A program made the translations under genes and the position numbers. This document shows, piece by piece, positions 52,145 to 64,000 of a stretch of DNA of 64,000 nucleotides (position 1 is the first letter of the stretch; the number at the start of each line of letters is the position of its first letter). The notes beneath the pieces were generated by a model. It was not told the origin of the DNA. It made no database searches and saw nothing but the letters and a program-made list of their open reading frames with translations. Source of the DNA: Pestalotiopsis fici W106-1 (taxonomy: Eukaryota; Ascomycota; Sordariomycetes; Amphisphaeriales; Sporocadaceae); contig NW_006917093.1 in assembly GCF_000516985.1 (NCBI RefSeq), positions 1,364,001 through 1,428,000 on the forward strand, read 5' to 3'.

Positions 52145-55100
52145 ATGATGGGTGAGTTCGGTCCCGCGTCACACATTCATACCCTGGTCGCTCCGTTTCT
52201 CAAAGGGAAAAATGTTGCGCGCGCAAATCGTGTCGTGTCGCTAGCCATTGGCCAGACAGAAGCAGTGCGCCCGTAATGAGACCTGAGATAATTGATCACA
52301 AGTATTCAAATTCTTTCGTTTCCTGTCGCGTCGTGTGTTTCACGAACGAGGGGAGACTACGCTCTGTCCAACCCTGCCCAGGCCGATCCAATATCCATAT
52401 CTGAGGTCATTTGCTAACACCTCCGTCCCGCTGAAGCTCCGTCCCAGGGTCTGCCAGGCCCAGAACTCCACCAACAAGATCCTCTGAAGCACACGCCTCG
52501 ATCAGCTTCGCGACCGAACCTCCACGACGACGATGAAGCTGCTCGGGACAAGCCACTGCGGCCTATTGCTTTAGACCCCTCACTGAGCCGGTCCGCCACA
52601 CATTCGCGGGAATCATCCCTTGAAAAGCTACAGTCCGGTCCCTTGGCCGGCATCCCAGAATCTCCCAGACTCGCCCTCTCCGCCGCGACGTCACCCCGCT
52701 CAAATATATCCTCGTCCCGTCCAGGCGTTTCCGGGTTGGTTGATAGAGGAGACGCAAAGGGCTACGGTTACGGGCATCACCGGCAAACCTCGATTGTCCA
52801 TGGCATTCAGCATTCGCGGAATGGAAGTCTGGCTAGCTCATCGTCAAGCCCGCTTAGCCCGCAGATCATAGCTGCCGCTGGTGTCGGCTTGCTACCAGAC
52901 CGAACAACTACTACAGATATGCATGCAACCGGCCGCATGGAGTCTGACTTGACGATGTCCTCTCGACCTCCGACTGCGCTCTCGGGCAGCACCGCAGTTT
53001 CGAGTTCTCACCCTACTCTGCAACGAGCCCCGTCTAGTGCAGACAGCAGTGGTACCACCGCCACGCTGAGGAACACAGACCGTATGCAAAGCAGACCGAG
53101 GCGCGATCACTCCCAACATCCCTCGCATTCTTCACGACACCACAATGAACAGAAAACGGTCGGAGAATACGCTCTCCACGTGTTGTTCACGCACGTTGGT
53201 GCCTCCTGATCTTGTACTCTTGCAGACGTATTTGCTGACTTCCATATAGTTCATAGCCTTGGCGGAGGAGAAGCTGAATGCTTGTGTCACGGAGCCGTTT
53301 GAGCCAGAACCCAAGATTGAGTTGATTTGTGGCCCAGGAGCCGATCCTGCCTTTGACCAGTTCATTGTAGCGCTGGGTCATATTGCTAGCCAAAAGCCGA
53401 AGCCTCTTATTGATCTGATCATGCTCTGGAGAAAACAAAAGAGCGAGGCTGCCAGCGACGCGCGCAACAGGCTTCAGCATTCTAGAAATCACCCACCGGG
53501 AGCTGGTCTCCTGCGACGTAACACGGAGCCGGTGCAGGTGGTCACAGCAGATGGCATATCGACAGAGAGTGGCTCAAATAGTGGACCTGCCTCACTCGCC
53601 TCAAAGCAACTGTTTGTAGCACAGGCTGAGCGACGGTCCATCGTCTCAATTTACATCTTGTGCCGTGTCCTCCTGGAAGTCATTAGCCAGAGCAATCTGA
53701 GTTCGATTACGCCGGAAATGGAGGACAAACTCGAGGGTATCATCTTTGGACAGCTCAAGATTGCCGATATCGAACAACTTTTCGTCTCACCGCTCAAATT
53801 GGCGAATTGGAATCTGTTCTCACAATTGCTCGGGGTAATGAGCGATATCAATTTTGCAAGTGTGACGAACCGGTTCATTGTCGATCTCGAGAGATCACTT
53901 CAGGATCTGGCGGGGAGGAATCCAGCAGTAGCAAACCGCGACCCCGAAGGCCAGATGGAATTGGTGCTTGGCGGAATGAAGCATTTACGACTCAAGATCT
54001 CGCCAGACGCCATGTGGGAGCAATCCTGTGACTTTCTTTCAGCGTTAGGTCAACAGTTTGCAAGATCACATGGCCAGAAAGTCAAATCCGCCTTTTGCCA
54101 AGTCCTCGACACACTACTCCTACCCATCGCGGCAAAGGCGAGCAACAGCCACCTTACTCATCCCAAGTGGAACGAGGTTATCAGCAACATCAGCCCCCGT
54201 CTTGCAACCATGTTTGTAAAGCCTCGCCATTGGCAGACTGCCTTTCCACTCACGGCGACCATGATATGTGTGTCTTCGCCAGAGACTTCGGCTTCGCAAT
54301 GGTTACAGATGATCTTGCCACTCCAGCCTCGGCTCAAGGATCGGAACTTGAGACCGCTCTGTCTACAGGTCATCTCTCGCTTGCTTTGGTCCTACTTGTA
54401 CCGCTGCACCGATTCCGCTTCCGCCGTATCGCGAAAGTTGGATGAAGTCATGAAATTGGTGCTCCCGCCTAATAAGAGGATATATTCAGCGGCGGACACT
54501 GCAGCATCCGGCCCATTGATCCAAATTATCAGATTCATCGGATACAGATATCCCGAGTATTGCTTCAAGAACATCATCTTTCCGTTGGTCAACGCTGAGC
54601 AGTTCAACACGGCCAAAGACCTCAAAGTGGAGCAATTGGATCCAGATCGCATGGTGATTGGAATTAGAGCATTCCTTGTGATCATGGCGGACCTGGAAAA
54701 GGGCGAGCAAGGTAGACCACCGTTTCCGGTAGATTACTTGAGTGTGCCGGTTCCCGATCAGCAACTGCCTCCAGTCTCACCCGTTGCCAAGAACTTTCGG
54801 GGGGCGAGCTTTGCTTTGCCCGACACTTTCACCCAAGACGAGTCTCTTGCAAAACCTGTCGGACTGGGTGCAATGAGCGACACCGTCAAGGACTATTATA
54901 AGCGTTTCACCGAGATTCTTGGCATGATTACCGTCATATGTGATGATACTTTTGGAGGTCAAGCCGCATTGGACGAGAAGTTTGCCAGTCCTGTGGCAGG
55001 ATCGGGGCCCAAAACTCCCATCACGGACACATTCAACTTTACTAGGCGAGACGATCAAAGTCCAGCTGAGCAGAAACAGGCCTTTTACGAGCTGCTCCAT

Positions 55101-58100
55101 GTTGCTGTACAAGCTCTCCCTCGCTGTCTACCAGTCAACATATCGTTCAACTCTCTAATAAATTTGCTCTGTACGGCAACTGCTCACGTTCAATCCAATA
55201 TTGCCGAGTCATCAGCCCAGTCTTTGAAATCCATTGCTCGACAGGGACATGCCCATCAGGTGAGCATGGGATTTGCACGTTTCATCTTCACCTTTGATGA
55301 CCGATACTCAACCATGTCCGACGGCGGTTTGCTCGGTCCACTTCATATTGAGAATACGCTGCGTCTCTATGTTGAGTTACTACAGATATGGAGAGACGAA
55401 ATCAGACAGAAGACAAAAGAAGCTACGTCAGACTCGAGCGAAATCAAGGAGAATGACAAGCGGGGCATGAAACTCGACTTGTCAAGTATATGGGCAGAAG
55501 TAGAACACGTTGAAGCTCAAGGGCTTTTCTTCCTCTGCTCACAATCCCGGCGAGTGAGGTTCTACGCCGTGACTGTTCTTCGCCTGATTACCGAGTTCGA
55601 TTCAGCTCTCGGTAAAGCGAGCGAAGAAGGAAACGAAAACCAAAGGCTCATCGAGATCCTCGACAATGATTCGGTACAAGTCATGAGCTTCAAAAATGAG
55701 CAATTATCTGTCGCTGAGCGGAGTCGACTGCAGCGCGGCATGCAGAAGAGTAACAACCGTGGCGCTCTGATTGATCTCTGCACTAGTGATGTATCCTACG
55801 ACGCGACCTTATGGTTCAAGATTTTCCCCAACCTGATTCGGATAGCCTTTGATCGCTGTCCATTCACGGTAACGATTAGTCGGGACCTTGTATGCAACCG
55901 CATCATGCAGATGTACAAAGCTGTCGTCATATTGTCCGAGCCGCCGCGGGGTGCGTTTCTCGCGAATGGGAACGATCCAGGGAGTGCTCGAATCGCCCCA
56001 AAGACCCCATCAGCACAGTCCGACATGCTGATAGAGCAATTCAAACTCTATTTGATATTTGCGTGCACAACCCTCGTCGACACGGGTCCGTTCCTCCACC
56101 CGACCATACAATCCAATCAGCATTCGCGAAAAACGTCCAAGTCAATAGACAAGATCTCATCAGCTCGAGTGCTATTCAAATATCTGAACCCACTGCTTGC
56201 AGTATCACACACCGCAGTCCGGGATGCCGTAGTCCTCGCTTTGGGCGCTATCAACAAGAACATTTATAAGACTCTTCTCGAAGAAATTTCAGGCCAAGTC
56301 ACGCGGTGCAACGACGACGCAAAGACGCGACTTCATCAGCGTTCAGCCAGCAGCCCGAGGCGTAATCGCAAAATGGATGTACTTCGAACCGAGTTGACCC
56401 ACATATACAAGCTCACATCTCATTTTCTGAAAGACCCAGACGTGTATCAGGACGAATGGGTACTCAACAATCTATGTGTATACGCCAAGGAACTAAAGCT
56501 GTTCCTCATGGATGGTGAAGTTCAAATGGATTGGGAGTTCCAAAAGCTTCGTCGCCATTACTGTGGACTAATGGAAGAGCTGTTTGAGGGCATCTCTCGC
56601 ACCAAAGATCCCTCAAGATGGATGACATTCGAGTCGCGAAAATCATCCTTTTCTCTGATGGAGGACTGGTGCGGCTTTTCTCCAAATCAGCCTCAGATAC
56701 GTCAGAGAGAAGAGAGCATGCGGCAGTCCGTGATTGACCAACAGTCATTGAGTGAACGAGGGTTCCTGACCGCGGCAATGGAGATAGAGAAACGGAATCT
56801 CCGGACTGCAGCTCTCAGTGCCATGGCAGCCCTCTGTGCAGGCCCCATCAGTGTAACCACCGAGAGTGGTGCCGTGCTGCAATTCGATATGCGACGCATG
56901 CTCATGTGGATCGAAGCCATATTCAATTCGGGCAGCGACAGACTCAATCAGATTGGCAGGCGCGCCCTCAAGAATCTGATTGTTTCCAACCAGGAATATC
57001 CATATCTCTTTGATATTTGTATTCGCGCTTGCTATACGACCACGTCCTCCAACGTACTGGAAAGCTATTTTACCGTCATCACAGAAGTTCTTCTCGAGAA
57101 CATTGATTATCCCACGCCCTTTTGGAGGCTCGTCGGTCTGTGCTTGTTTGCACTTGGCAACGAACTAAGTGACATCAGATCCAAATCTGCCCGCGTCCTA
57201 CGAGCACTGGAAGAACACCAACCGGCACCACGCACTTCCAAGATTCAGGATTTTGACATTAGCATCTCGGATAAGACGAAAGCTGTCTATAAGTTGGCAC
57301 AGTTTGAAATCTCAAAACGTCTTGCCAAGCAACATCCCGAGCTCGCGTTTCACATTTTCTCGGAATTCACACTGTATTTCGAAGGGCTTACGAATGGAGC
57401 GAAGCAGAACATGATTGCTGTTATCCTGCCATGGATCCAAACCATTGAACTCAAGGTCGACCCCAACGGCGGACCAATTGCCAACTCCTATGTGCTTCTA
57501 GCCAATCTGTTGGAGTTGACAATCAAGTCAGGATCTGCTTTACACAACGAGGTGCAGGCACTCTGGCAGGCCTTGGCGACCGGACCCCATCCAGGAAACG
57601 TCCGGCTTGTTCTCGATTTCATCATTTCGCTCTGCCTAGAACGACGCGAGCAGAATTTTGTCGAGTACGCAAAGCAAATTATTGTATTCTTATCGAGTAG
57701 CCCCAGCAGCCCCGGCATCAAAGTTGTCGAGTTTCTCCTCATGCAAATCACTCCGAAAGCCATGGTGCCAAACGAGAAGAGAGAAGCTATCCCGCCGCCA
57801 CCTGATGTCAATCATTTTCCCCACTGCGCAGATCTGACGCAGGCTCTGCCGGTCGGCACTAAACAGGCTGGGTTCTCCTTAGGTCAACTATCACTCATTC
57901 TTCTCGTGGACTTGATGGTATCTCCGGTACAACTAGCAGCCGAAAACCTGCCAGTGTTACTGCAAGTTGTAACAGTTCTATGGGACCATTACACACCCCT
58001 TGTACAAGAACAGGCGCGAGAAATGTTGATTCATCTGATTCACGAATTAGTCATTTCCAAAATGGATGATGCCACGCCCACCGAAATCAAGACGTCTGTT

Positions 58101-60236
58101 GAGGAAATCATCGATGCTGTGCGAAGACATGACAAGAGTGTCGTATGGGGTTACGAGGACAGCAATGGCAAAACAGGCGACCGAGATACCAAGGTACCAC
58201 AGAGTATGGAGTATCTCACATCTGAAGTTGTCAAGACGTTTGAGGTGACTTTCCCGGGAATCAAGGAGCAATGGAGCAAGCTGTCCTTGACCTGGGCGAC
58301 ATCATGTCCCGTCAGGCACTTGGCATGTCGATCATTCCAGATTTTCCGTTGCGTTTTGACGACTCTTGATCAGCTCATGCTGGGTGACATGCTTGCACGC
58401 CTATCAAACACGATTGCTGATGAAGACTCGGAAATCCAGACATTCTCAATGGAGATCCTCACCACCCTGAAAACCCTCATTGTCAAGCTTGAACCAGAAA
58501 AACTGTTAGAGCTTCCTCAGTTATTCTGGACAGCATGTGCCTGTCTAGAATCTATCAACGAGCGCGAGTTTTTCGAGGCAGTAGAGATGCTCAACGAGTA
58601 TCTCGATAAGCTAGACTTTCATGATGAGAGCATTCGCAAGACTCTGCTCGATGGCCAGCCCCCGCGGTGGGACGGTACCTTCGAGGGACTTCAACCTTTG
58701 CTCTACAAAGGCCTGCGGTCATCTCTTTGCCTAGAGCCTACGCTCAAAACGATCGATAAGCTAGTCGTACTGGCAAGCGATCCACTCGTTGGCAACGATG
58801 ACCGATTATTTTATGCAGCAATCGCCAACTTCCCAAGATTTTTGGAAGCCATGGAACGATCGGCGGACACTCTCCCAGAAGATGTCATGAACACAGCCGA
58901 GATTATCTACGCCGTGGCAGAGGCCCAAGAGTTTCATGCGATATGCGCCGCTCTTGATAAGTACATGACTGGCCAATACCAGCAGAGCAATGCATTCCTT
59001 TGGGAGCTCTTCATCGCCCTCCGCGATATCTACTTGCCACAGCTAGATCTCAAGATGTTGGTTATTCTCATGGGATTCTTGACAAATGGCAACTCCACTG
59101 TCAAGATCATGACCATGCGCGTCCTGAGCTTGGTCATCCCGGAGACTGACATGAGGAAACCAGAGATTGCCGGACACGGTTCAGACTTGATTTCGCCGTT
59201 GCTTCGACTGCTGCAGAGCCAATACTGCATGGAAGCTCTGCAGGTGCTAGACAGCATAATGCCGATGCCAGGCTCGTCCATGGATAAGCATCACTTGCGC
59301 ATGAGTATGACACAGTCGTCGTCCAAAGCCATCCGCAAGGAATACGAGCGTACTCAGAGCTTGTTTGGAATACCCGAAGAATCTGGCTGGGCCGTGCCAA
59401 TCCCAGCCAAGAGGACAGACATGACCCGGGCAAATATCCATGCAGCGTTCTACATGTGTCAGACTGATGCAGAGGATGGCTCATTGACGGATCCCACTCC
59501 AACGCCAGATGTCGAATTCCACAATGACGACTTTTCCTATGGCTACTTCCACGCACCAGACCGCACAGAGACGATGATGTCTGATGACCCGCGTGGTGAG
59601 GTAGCAATGAACTCAGATCTCGCCACCAAGCTCGACAGCCTTGATGACTTCTTTGATGATTTGTCACAAAGCCCTCCTAGCGAGGGGCGTTCTTCGCGCA
59701 CAATTACCGAGTTCTCTCCAGAGGGTTACGAGAGCACCACGCAACTGTACGACGAGCAGATATTGCCGATATTGCATCAAGCTTCGAGCAACAATTCATT
59801 CCAGAACGGATTTGTTGACCGACCTGCCCCCGGCCCTTCGCCCCGCGAGATGCAGACGGCCAACACCATGAGTCCAGCGGCCTTTAGTGCCGAAGCACCG
59901 CCGGTCCGTCCGGGCCTTCTCAGTCGTTCCATTACCTCTCCGATGGTACCTAGTGGCTATACTCCGCAACTAGCAGAGTTTACATCGGATGATGAACTGA
60001 CCGAGGACGTCTTTTCCGACGGCGATGACGACCGCTCGCACCCGGGTGACGGCTCGTTCTTCTTGGAGAATATGATCAAGCCCGTCAAGCAAGCCACGCG
60101 ATCTCACATGCGCAGACTCACGGGCGGGCGATCCAGAGATGCGGACCGGCAGAGGGACCTGTTTAGAACGCAAATCAATCAGAGTCCCAACCCCCAGGTC
60201 CCCAAAGTACCGCAGACCTTTCTGAGCAATGAGTAA
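52145..60236 (+). CDS. Cell morphogenesis scaffold (Furry/Tao3/Mor2/Pag1 family)
   Basis: Giant scaffold that in yeasts supports the NDR kinase (Cbk1/Orb6) in polarity and cell separation. The firm coding part is 52458-53194 joined to 53250-60236. The 5' end is uncertain: a tiny first exon 52145-52151 (ATGATGG, then GTGAGT) joins in phase to 52458, giving 2576 aa. The N-terminus is disordered and Ser/Pro-rich (HRQTSIVHGIQHSRNGSLAS). After intron 2 comes CGPGADPAFDQFIVALGHIA and KPKPLIDLIMLWRKQKSEAA, the hallmark of the family, then about 1900 residues of helical HEAT/ARM-like repeats in one exon. The C-terminal end has LFGIPEESGWAVPIPAKR and an acidic tail (SDDELTEDVFSDGDDDRS). No frameshift in the 7-kb exon. 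Confidence 0.9.
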
Positions 60237-60848
60237 AGCAGTCTAGGGAAGGCGGAGAGTGGCATGAGGAAGATCATGACTACACATGTTGAGAAAAGCC
60301 CGTGTGTCAGTTGCATTGATGTATGTACAATTCTTGTATACATTGAGGTTTGAGGAGGATGATTCATTCACTTTTTGATTTTTCCTGCTTTTTTTGTATA
60401 TTAAAATACGGGAAGATATCCTGGAAGACGCAAGAGATACCACAAAATAAAAATTCCTGAAAATTTTCACGAGGCAAATATCCACAAAAAACCCGCGTCG
60501 CGGTCAGGGAGAAACGAAACTTGGCTTGCCGGTGCTTGTGTATGCCTATATACCTTCGTCACTTGTATTGTGGGCATCACGTAAACAATCACTGCTGCAG
60601 AGCTCTATGAGCTACTTGAGATACTGCCAGCTTCAGGCATGGTCATGTAAGCTGTCCTGTCTTGCGTGTAGAGTGTGCACAGAATGCCGAGCCCAAGTAA
60701 CAGCACCGACAGATTTAACTGTGCAAAAAGAAGCTACGTGGCGTGATATTCTGTTAGGAATGGAGGATAAGGAGTAAATCCTTTTTGGTGACAAGGCATT
60801 AGCATCTTTTGTGATAAACAAAATCGATTGACTGTGAGACCAACCCTA
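60237..60848. other. Convergent 3' intergenic region
   Basis: Downstream of the scaffold stop codon. AT-rich sequence and a short forward frame (60526-60777) without features; no gene supported. Confidence 0.4.
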
Positions 60849-60983
60849 TTATTTCTCTCCAACGTAAAACATGAGCCCTTCCTGATCGTTGATTTCGTGA
60901 TCGGCATAAAACGAGGTTTCGCAGTCCTGTATGATGTTTGCTAGCTGCGTTACAATGTCCTTCTCAAGTGAGGTCGCGGGCTG
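60849..60983 (-). other. Orphan exon-like coding fragment
   Basis: Reverse strand: immediately after an acceptor-like CATCTAG there are 44 codons reading QPATSLEKDIVTQLANIIQD ... LMFYVGEK, then TAA at 60849-60851. The composition is protein-like and the frame is closed upstream by the TAG of the acceptor itself, so it would need splicing. No donor in the 150 bases between it and the Dib1 stop joins in phase convincingly. It may be the last exon of a small gene, an alternative Dib1 exon or chance. Confidence 0.3.
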
Positions 60984-61134
60984 CTAGATGTGAGTGCGAG
61001 AGTAGACATTTGTTACCAAACGTCAACCCTGTCGCAGCAAGACACACCAGTAGATTCTCCAAAGTGACATGTTCGTGATGCAGGGAGATATTCCATCTAC
61101 ACGCCTAAGACCAAACTCGCCCTTGGTCTTAAAC

Positions 61135-61693
61135 CTAGTAACGGTACCGCGTTGAGTAGTCCTTGGGACTGACAACCAAACCGCGGCCCTTCTTGGCGCC
61201 CTTGTAGATGGTTTCGCAGATGTCGATAAGCTCCTGCTTATCCTCGAGGACAAAGTTGAGCTTGTTGTTGTTACCGGTACCCAAGTCAATCATCATGTGC
61301 TTGTTGCGGAAGAACCACATGATGGTACAAGGGTCGTAGAGCTCGTACATTTGGTTAAAGTCGGGCACCTGGTCAATGTCGCAGAGGTAGATGACACAGA
61401 AGTTCTTGACCTTTTCGGCAATCTTGTAGAGCACTTCTACATGAGTTGAAAATAAATTAGCTTCTTTTTCTTCTTCTTCATAAAGGTGTGAGGGTGTTTG
61501 AGCGAGGTGCCAAGTAAGGCGAACAAGGCTTTCGGGAGAAAGAACAACAACACCCGTGCTTACCATCCTGCTTCATACAGTCGGGATCCCAGTCTCGACC
61601 GAATCGGATGCATACCAGCCTCTCTTCTTCGCTGAGGATGGCTTGGTCAACGTGCCAGCCGGTGGTGAGGTGAGGAAGAACGACGGAACCCAT
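61135..61693 (-). CDS. DIB1: U5 snRNP protein Dib1/Dim1 (thioredoxin-like)
   Basis: Core component of the U4/U6.U5 tri-snRNP; holds the spliceosome in its pre-activated state and leaves on activation. Exons in transcript order: 61693-61564 and 61436-61135, with a 127-nt intron; 143 aa, the family length. Exon 1 encodes VVLPHLTTGWHVDQAILSEE and CIRFGRDWDPDCMKQD. Exon 2 encodes EVLYKIAEKVKNFCVIYLCD, MYELYDPCTIMWFFRNKHMM, DLGTGNNNKLNF and the C-terminus KGRGLVVSPKDYSTRYRY, nearly the same as human and yeast proteins. The thioredoxin CxxC is absent, as normal for this family. Divergent from the Urb1 gene, about 590 bases between start codons. Confidence 0.97.
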
Positions 61694-62285
61694 TGTTGTT
61701 GCTGTTCGGTTCGATCCGGGGGGTGTGTTTCGGCGCAATAGTTTGCGAAATCGTTGTCGCTAGTATACTGACACTAGCCTCGTTTACAGAAAGTCGCTCT
61801 GCTTATGGTGGTGGAGGGATAGCGAGTGTCGGACAGGAATGTGTAGAAGGCAGAAGCAAAGAGAAGATTCAAGTCTGACGGGATTGATGGATATCGACAT
61901 TGCCTAATGTACGTAACGGATCCTTGGGAGCCTCAAGCGCAGCTAAGAATGTTTGGTGGGGCGCAAAGAGTTCCGTTGTGGAGCAGCGCGGGGTGCAGTT
62001 CAGCCCAGCGGACCCTCTCATCAGGCAGGCGGTCAAAATTTTCCAGAGAAGCTGGGCGGCAGAATGTTGCATCTTTCGTAGCGCCCGAGTTCGTACTTGA
62101 TTCCTTGCGACAAGAGCATTCTTTACTTTTTTTTTTGTGGATATACCCTCTTGAGTCGTCGCCCTTTTCAACCGCCAATTGTATGTGAAAGCTCAAGCAC
62201 CAGCACAAAACTGCTGTCAAAAGGGCGTCCTCCGTTCAACTGCCACCGAACCGTCACCAGTACCAAATTGGGTTCAACTCTCAAG
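61694..62285. promoter_or_regulatory. Divergent promoter region, Dib1 / Urb1
   Basis: 592 bases between the two start codons. No ORF with coding features; a T-run at about 62127-62136 lies on the Urb1 side. Likely a shared bidirectional promoter. Confidence 0.5.
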
Positions 62286-64000
62286 ATGAAGCGGAAGCAC
62301 GGGCTGGATGTTCCTGACCAGAACGATACCACCAAGCCACCAAAGCGCAAGCGAAACGTTGTCATCGAGGCGCCAACATCCGAAGAAGTGTACGATGCGA
62401 GGCAGCTTCGCCATCTCCTGACTTTCGACCAGGACCTGCGGACAGCAAGACATGGATTACAGTCGTTCAAGAACCTGCTTGATAGCACCGTCAATGAGGA
62501 TGGTTCAAAGAACCCTGCCAAAGTCGCAATTGTGACCCAATATCTCGAAATAACAAAGCCTAGAGAGTTCGAGGGCGAAGTTCCTATTTATCTGGCCGAC
62601 ATTATGGAGATCTGGAGCATGGCTTCGCAAATGGGCAACGAGAACATCATGTCAGCAGTCGCTGTTGTCTTGGCGCTTCTCTTGAGGCTCATCGCTTCAG
62701 ATGTCGACCTCGTCGAGTTCGGCCTGGGCATCGGACGCACCATTTTGCAAAAGAGGCAGCAAGAGTTACTGTCCAAAAATCTTTCCGCAGACAAAGGCAA
62801 AGACTTCATAATATCACCAACACTCAGATTGGTTAGGGAAGTGTTGTGTATCGATGGCGGTGCCTTGGCTGTGACAGCATTCAGGGCGAGAAACTACACA
62901 TACAAATCCCTGGCGAGGAATATGGGGCTGCGATTCCTCGGTGAAGGTGTGGAAGACCCGAAAAGGCCCAGTGTGCGAACAAATGCAGTACGAGTCTTGC
63001 TGGCCAGTCTGAAGTTTCTTCACGCAGAAGCCAAAAGAGATCTTCTTTCTCAAAAGGACATTGTAGCCGCCCTCATGAGGGGGATCAAGGAAGACCCCCC
63101 GTATCTCGTCTTTGATATTTTGAGTACTCTAAGAAGCTCTGTCGTACTCGATCAAAAGCTATCCAAAGATGCCAAGATCAGGATCTTGAACTCGCAATCT
63201 TTGATTCGCATCGCCTCGCTTTATACATATCATCATGCTCAATCACCTGGCGATGATAAGCAGTCAGTAGAGGATGCGGCGCATGATTTCCTCTTGGCCG
63301 CGTGTACTACCACAACGGCTGGTATACTTCGTGCCCAGCATGGCTATTATCCCGACGGAATCGATCCAGAGAGCAGAAACAATACCGAGAATGACGAAAA
63401 TGACGAGGACGATCTGGAAAGCATTTCTTGGATGGACAAGTTTACCGATGAAGTCCCTGTGCGTAATCTTCTGCTAGCAGAATTCATACAGACGTTAAAG
63501 CCATGGTCGAGCTTGAAGCAGAATGAACTCTTGGTGGCAATATTTCGTGCTTGTCCGGAGCTCGTGGCCCACTACTTTGCCAGCAAGAGATCTTTCAGCT
63601 TCGACCCCAAGCTTTCGGCTACGTGGATAGGATATTCGACCTTGCTTTTCAACACGATTCGGCTTGGTGTTCCCCACTACCTTGGTCACTCTAAGAAATT
63701 TGCGAGGACACCACCCCCGACTGCTGTTGTTCTTGGCAATATATTGCCGCTTCCACTCGACCTGAAGGCAATAACTAAATGCCTCGTCCACAAATCGAAG
63801 CTTATATCGTTTTTCGCTGTACGTCTTCTTGTTGTGGCTCTTGAGAAACTGGCAGATATTCTTGACATGTACAAGAAGGCTGCTGGTGCTTCCACAAGTT
63901 TATGGCAACAAGCCAGCCGCAGACTAATCGACGAATTCTGTCAAAGAGTGCCCGGTCTCAAGGATGTTATTGGTACATATCGCGGTATTTCGGATGATGA
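62286..64000 (+). CDS. URB1: Nucleolar pre-ribosomal-associated protein 1 (Urb1/Npa1-like), partial
   Basis: Nucleolar factor of early 60S pre-ribosomes. The frame is open from ATG 62286 (MKRKHGLDVPDQND) to the window end, so only about 571 N-terminal residues are seen; the full protein is usually much longer (roughly 1,800-2,000 residues). The start has a basic nuclear-localisation-like cluster (PPKRKRNVVIEAPTSEEVYD). The Npa1 N-terminal domain follows, with DLRTARHGLQSFKNLLD, REVLCIDGGALAVTAFRARN, LARNMGLRFLGEG and PSVRTNAVRVLLASLKFLH, then helical repeats. An acidic loop, NNTENDENDEDDLESISWMD, is near 63380-63435. No intron within the visible part. Divergent from Dib1. Confidence 0.85.
   Translation, partial: MKRKHGLDVPDQNDTTKPPKRKRNVVIEAPTSEEVYDARQLRHLLTFDQDLRTARHGLQSFKNLLDSTVNEDGSKNPAKVAIVTQYLEITKPREFEGEVPIYLADIMEIWSMASQMGNENIMSAVAVVLALLLRLIASDVDLVEFGLGIGRTILQKRQQELLSKNLSADKGKDFIISPTLRLVREVLCIDGGALAVTAFRARNYTYKSLARNMGLRFLGEGVEDPKRPSVRTNAVRVLLASLKFLHAEAKRDLLSQKDIVAALMRGIKEDPPYLVFDILSTLRSSVVLDQKLSKDAKIRILNSQSLIRIASLYTYHHAQSPGDDKQSVEDAAHDFLLAACTTTTAGILRAQHGYYPDGIDPESRNNTENDENDEDDLESISWMDKFTDEVPVRNLLLAEFIQTLKPWSSLKQNELLVAIFRACPELVAHYFASKRSFSFDPKLSATWIGYSTLLFNTIRLGVPHYLGHSKKFARTPPPTAVVLGNILPLPLDLKAITKCLVHKSKLISFFAVRLLVVALEKLADILDMYKKAAGASTSLWQQASRRLIDEFCQRVPGLKDVIGTYRGISDD

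Noticed and set aside
1..64000. CRISPR arrays, ribosomal RNA genes, prokaryotic features
   Set aside because: None seen; the window is eukaryotic nuclear DNA with spliceosomal introns.

Overview
The window is nuclear DNA of a filamentous ascomycete. The genes carry many short introns (about 50-70 nt) with GT..AG ends and CTAAC-like branch sites, there is a heterokaryon-incompatibility (HET) domain gene, and several products look like those of Sordariomycetes. Hypocreales is the most likely order, but that is inference. Most of the sequence is ordinary core genome with one small accessory patch.

Layout. 1-2092 (-): long-chain acyl-CoA synthetase, cut at its C-terminus by the window edge. 3352-4425 (+): Rkm5-like lysine methyltransferase. 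4709-4780 (+): tRNA-Glu(CTC). 5403-6661 (+): histidine phosphatase of the phosphoglycerate-mutase type, with a 100-N assembly gap in one intron. 6679-7061: hAT-like miniature element with a perfect 8-bp target duplication. 7140-10365 (-): HET-ankyrin gene whose last repeats are out of frame. 11095-11345: second miniature element with TA duplication. 13062-15785 (-): Zn2Cys6 transcription factor. 18460-21579 (-): F-box protein. 23673-25655 (+): transglutaminase-like protein. 25959-27386 (+): APH-fold protein that looks catalytically dead. 27725-28579 (-): uncharacterised Cys-rich protein. 29175-31402 (-): GH18 chitinase with a long Ser/Thr-rich N-terminal region.

32561-35462 (-): proteasome subunit Rpn1. 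36575-37807 (+): RIO2 kinase. 38604-40891 (-): two-RRM RNA-binding protein with a multi-intron leader. 45733-47916 (-): NADPH-cytochrome P450 reductase. 52145-60236 (+): the very large Furry/Tao3/Mor2-type cell-morphogenesis scaffold. 61135-61693 (-): U5 snRNP protein Dib1/Dim1. 62286-end (+): Urb1/Npa1 ribosome-biogenesis protein, cut by the window edge.

There is no operon-like or biosynthetic cluster. Several housekeeping genes sit head to head and may share promoters (Faa/Rkm5, Rpn1/Rio2, Dib1/Urb1). Ribosome production is a recurring theme (Rkm5, Rio2, Urb1). The accessory material is concentrated at 6.6-11.4 kb. I found no convincing new multi-gene system. The best leads are the two miniature transposons, the broken HET-ankyrin tail, the predicted pseudokinase, a retained-intron isoform in the RNA-binding protein, and a few coding-like fragments without a home.
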